In this document: positions 60,033 to 64,000 of the stretch, piece by piece
Layout of the letters: every line of letters starts with the position of its first letter
Numbering within the stretch: the first letter of the stretch is position 1
DNA from: Opisthorchis felineus
Taxonomy: Eukaryota > Platyhelminthes > Trematoda > Opisthorchiida > Opisthorchiidae
Assembly: GCA_004794785.1 (NCBI GenBank)
Contig: SJOL01006394.1
Span: 505,961-569,960 of the forward strand
DNA length: 64,000 nt
Reading direction: 5' to 3'
Notes under the pieces: model-generated
What the model was told of the DNA's origin: nothing
What the model saw: only the letters and a program-made list of their open reading frames with translations
Databases searched by the model: none
Translations under genes and position numbers: made by a program

Positions 60033-60754
60033 GTAAGTTTTATTAAGTTTCTGTCTGTTACTCTTTTAGAAGGAGCTGATGTGTCTGAGGTTTAGCTCAT
60101 AGTTCCGAGAATACCAACAGGAGTGTAGGCAGTCGGTATCACCGATCCGAGAGTTCAAAGATAAGAAATAATGGCATCTTATGTGTCTGGTTAACTGCGG
60201 TAGCACAGAAAACGTTTGTCAACCTAACACTATCCCAACTCATAAAAATACAAACTGGAACAGTGACGCCAGAAGTCGCTCCCTCATTCGCTCAAGAAGT
60301 GCTCAAGGAGATTTTGGTCAATATTTAAAAAACACAAGGAATTGCAGTTAACTGATAAAGGTAGAATGCAAATGCGTTGTACAAAAATAAGCACTTAATT
60401 ATGTTAACTTACAAGCTGTAGATAAAAATTAAAGAATTACCAAAAACATATACGTCGAACCAAACAACTTATAGGGGAAGTTCGTCGTCGTCAATTTTTC
60501 GCACAGTCAAAAAATACTGATAATAGTATCCAACGTCGGAAGCAATCAATTAAAAGCTTGTTTTTGTTGCAAAAAGTATTTTTGACTACACTGTCTGACA
60601 ATCTGAGGATATGTTTTCCGTCAGCCAGAACCTAGTACAAGGTCCATCGATGAGAACCTACCCCCTGCACCAGAATAGGTTACAACCATATTTACAGAGG
60701 TACCGAGGATCATTGTGCCAGTGTGCTATTTTACTCATTCTCGTTTTCATGCAG

Positions 60755-60844
60755 GACGGCATAGTGTCCTTCTACTCAAATAATAGGTGCCCACTGGCGA
60801 TTGCCCAAAAGAGACTTCTACGGAGGGCCTTGATCTTTTCTTGA
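60755..60844 (+). CDS. Predicted exon, possibly 3'-terminal
   Basis: A strong acceptor (CATTCTCGTTTTCATGCAG). Phase 0 continues 60032 (DGIVSFYSNNRCPLAIAQK) to TGA at 60842-60844. No AATAAA lies near, and a donor at AATAG|gtgccc is possible, so the gene may continue. Confidence 0.48.
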   Translation, partial: DGIVSFYSNNRCPLAIAQKRLLRRALIFS

Positions 60845-63800
60845 AAGTGTTTTTTTTTCCGCCGGGTCACAGGTCACAGCCGCCAAAAGTGAGTATTAGA
60901 AACCCAGTAAAGTTGTAGCCTGTACTGTAATATTGGAATATGTGGTCATCGGCAAAACGGAGTGATAGTAATGTTACTCAACGCTAAGAATACTCAGAAG
61001 AATTAGGATGATCTAACATAATGCACGTATGCTTCAAAATATGGGAAAAATGGAACGCTGTTTTGTTTTCATAATAATCCATTTGTACCACATCATTTCT
61101 GCCTCAAGGGGGAGTAGTAAATGAATCACTCAGACGAAGCATAAAGGCACTGTATGCGTCAGGTCTTTGTGAATGGTCTCTATACAACTGCCTGTATGGT
61201 AAATGACTTTATACCAGATAAGGTTCAGATCCCAAAGCCATAATCTCTAAAGCATGATGCGCTAATTTATACACATAGCTGTGACGAACGACGCTTTATT
61301 TGGTTAGAACTACCATGGTGTCTGCCAAAAAAGTCTCCTTGTCTGTTCATGAGATTTTGATCTGCAAAAGGTTTATGACAAGGAAATGCAGCATTGACTG
61401 CATTCGGAAAAACTCACATTTGAATGTCTGCGAACCACAAAACCCAGTGAAAGTTCAGAGAATCATTATACCGTTTTATTATTTTCCTCTTTGCATGCTA
61501 CATCTGTTTAACCCCACACACCAGTGAAGAGGTCATGTGTAGTATCTGAACCAATGATAAGAGGGTCTTTACAATACCGAAAACTTTTCATTTTAATCCT
61601 TCATATCGAATTTCTGAGTTAACCGGACATCGGGATATTTGTTATTCTGCGAGGTAACGGTTCAACATGCATCATTATTGCATCACTTCTGCAACAGTCT
61701 ATGATCACTCGAACACACGTTTTACCATGAACCGCAACCAATTCTAATTACATCGTTACCGCATGTGATTTGCATCAGTGAAATTTTTGATCACAGAAAG
61801 TGCCATCAATACATTCGCACAGAAGGTCATAATATAGTGTGTATGGTAGCTGGGCTAATTTTTCAATAAACCGGACCAATTACCCGCAAAACCTGCGTTA
61901 CCATTCAGGAAAAAAAATCTAGTTCATCAGTGATCGACACTATTACAGTCGGAGTTATAAATGGACTCAAGGTAGATAATGACATTCCATTTTGCCTGAA
62001 GTGCTTTTTGGTCAGTCCTATGAGTTGACTAATCAGCCATTATCTAAATTTGGTGGTGTTATTTTGACTTCTAATGCCTGCCTGGCTGAGTACTACGTGC
62101 CCAAGATAACCTAACCGTTCCGGTTTCCTGAAATTCCAGCTCAATATTTGCTCACATTTGAGGAGACGCTTTACTTGTAATTATGCGTTAGTTTAATTTG
62201 TGTGGAGTTGCGTCACTTCCTTTAACAGCCTTGATAAATACGGTGTAATACCCTATATGAAAGGAGTCTTTCCACGTGTTCCAACTTAGTCTAGATGAGT
62301 GCTACTTCGTTCAGGTTCATCTAAGTAACATTATATTTGCATGAAAAGGTCCACTATTTCTCAACGGAACACGCAGGTTGCATGAATCGTTTTGCAGCAG
62401 CTTCCATACTCTTGATGACACTGTTCCGCTTCCTGGTTATCTTGAATTTTTGTTTTATGTGTAAGCTAAATACAAACTCCAAAAAGGTGGATGGGGAAGT
62501 GCGTTGCTGACAAATAATTTACAGCTTCTTTTTAAAAAAAACATTGTTATTGTAGTAGCGAAAAAAACCAACAGTAAGTAAAATACATAGACTTACTACA
62601 TCAAATGGACATTTGTTTTTTCCTGATATTTATGCTATTAAAATAATTACACTTTCATTTATTTTACTGTCCAGATGCGGGTGGCGCACTCATGGAAGAA
62701 TGTATCAGAAATATTTTCTCCACTATTTCCTTCAGGTATGATTGCCAAAGGCATTCTCGGGAGTACATTTATGAAGTTGGATGGGGCAAGCATAAAACGA
62801 ATTCTTGCAATTCATATCAAGATTCACATCATTTTCTTGCCATTTTATGATATTTTTATAAGTGGGCCTCCCTACACCAAAAAACATTTCATAACCGGAT
62901 GCCAAGCCCAATTTACATGCTACCCTATTTGAGTGTTTGTCTCAAGTGAGACCATTGACTATTTTGACGGCGTTTTTCGTTTGTTCGGTGTTACTAATAA
63001 AAACTCTTTTTCTAGAATAATGAAATATTTATGATAGTTTTCTAGACGCCGCATCAGAAGCAGAGCCTTATTTGCTCCGCAAAAAAAATTCTGTGGCAAC
63101 AAATCTGTCGCCTTTGTTAGAATTCATCAGATAAACGTTTGAAAGCCGTTTTGTGAAGACCACAAATCGTCCCACGCTTAACCAATAACACGTCGTGTCG
63201 TATCGTGGTAAAAAAATCTCATCGTTTTCCAACACCAAATTTTAAACCGAGAAAGGGAATACTGTTATGCAACTTCTTGTCCTGCAAAATGGCATGCAAT
63301 ATAAGATTTAGTTTCTCAAATCATGAATTCTACTCACATAACAGCTGGGTTTAAGTGATTCCAGTTAACAAACGAGTTTAGCATTCAAATGCTTCACCTA
63401 TCCTTACTCAGTCTCTCACAGAAATGCATTTGCTCCTGCTACATGGTATCCCCGGCATTAACATTGCTAGGAGCAAAGGTTTCCCGGCGATTTAGATTTC
63501 ATAAACTGAATAGCACCGTCATTTCCAAAGAATCGTAATTACTGATAACTTTCGTTTTTGCGTTCGGATGCAAAGTATGTCATAGTTTTGTGACTGATTC
63601 TTTTACTGAGCACGACTTTTTCCAAATTTTGTCCAAAAGAATCACATTTCTAGTCTATTTGCCCAACAAGTTCAGCCTGTTTAGGTTCCATTTGCCACTT
63701 AATGATGTATTGTAATCGCTTTAGATGTGACAAATTCACCAGAAAAGTAGAAATAAGTGAAAATGGGGGATTATATTCTGACTCCTGTCTAAGGTTAGGC

Positions 63801-64000
63801 TGATTCAGATTGAGCTGTTCAAACTCAGTCCTTCCGTGCACTGTTCACTTATGGGTCGCTGTTAAGGACATTTGATACCTGTGTGAATTTATAGGCATCG
63901 AACGCATTTATTTAAGCACCTCGTCAGTTCTACTTCATAATCGCTTTATCACTCTTGTGAAGAAAACTTCAGACGTATTCCTTACCGATAGACGGATTGC
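60845..64000. other. Intergenic or intronic tail, nothing supported
   Basis: AT-rich sequence with only short frames and no splice-paired exon, RNA gene or repeat family that I can support. Confidence 0.35.

Larger units (their letters stand above)
447..60844 (+). other. Inferred host transcription unit(s): large multi-exon gene, product unknown
   Basis: More than 45 short open segments on the plus strand start after a pyrimidine tract plus AG and end at a GT donor. Many adjacent ones share matching codon phase, which chance exons would not do repeatedly. Spliced peptides are mostly helical, rich in Leu, Lys and Cys, with no signal peptide or membrane segment that I can place with confidence. 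I do not recognise the protein. One junction (21106 to 21416) resembles the RIH-associated region of inositol trisphosphate receptors, but flanking exons do not clearly support that. It may be two or three genes: exon 40649-40786 ends in a stop, as does exon 60755-60844. The 5' end probably lies upstream of the window. R2, Penelope-like and SINE insertions all fall between exons. Confidence 0.5.

Noticed and set aside
1..64000. CRISPR arrays, bacterial operons or terminators
   Set aside because: None is seen, and the window is clearly eukaryotic.

Overview
The window is eukaryotic and reads like a flatworm, most probably a digenean trematode. The reasons are GT-AG introns from about 45 nt to many kb, no operon structure, an R2-type retrotransposon, a Penelope-like element with a GIY-YIG nuclease, and SINE-like repeats that pair a tRNA-type promoter with a hammerhead ribozyme, an architecture known from schistosome Sm-alpha repeats. 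The species assignment is inference. There is one undetermined base (n) at 23741.

Most of the window appears to lie inside one very large plus-strand gene, or a few, made of dozens of small exons (15 to 284 bp) between about 0.4 and 60.8 kb. I rebuilt exons by hand from acceptor tract, open frame, donor and matching phase. Many neighbouring exons join in phase, for example 10963-11046 to 12200-12386 to 12963-12988 to 13064-13170 to 13301, then 19889-20172 to 21024 to 21416, then 25179 to 25298 to 26326, and 48687 to 48930 to 50175 to 51151 to 52932. The product is not identified. It looks mainly helical, and one junction recalls the RIH-associated region of IP3 receptors, which is only a weak hint. 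Single-exon coordinates are predictions. The longest antisense frames (39.3-40.5 kb, 52.6-53.0 kb and 28.3-28.7 kb) turned out to be shadows of plus-strand exons.

Mobile DNA sits in the introns. (1) 15.1-18.2 kb, minus strand: a nearly complete R2-like non-LTR element with two C2H2 fingers, a Myb-like domain, reverse transcriptase and a C-terminal CCHC/PD-(D/E)XK nuclease. Two in-frame stops break it, and its 5' end folds as an HDV-like ribozyme. (2) 34.7-36.4 kb: a 5'-truncated Penelope-like element on the minus strand, bracketed by long inverted repeats that each hold a hammerhead-like motif, with a probable 11-bp target-site duplication. Decayed relatives lie at 11.46, 27.59 and 53.6-53.9 kb. 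(3) 46.68-47.21 and 57.78-58.21 kb: head-to-head pairs of a SINE-like repeat with decayed hammerhead motifs. (4) A 0.7-0.9 kb repeat at 1.44-2.33 kb and 18.68-19.58 kb.

The remaining stretches (14.3-15.1, 23-25, 33-34.7, 44-46.4 and 60.9-64 kb) look intronic or intergenic, with nothing I can support.
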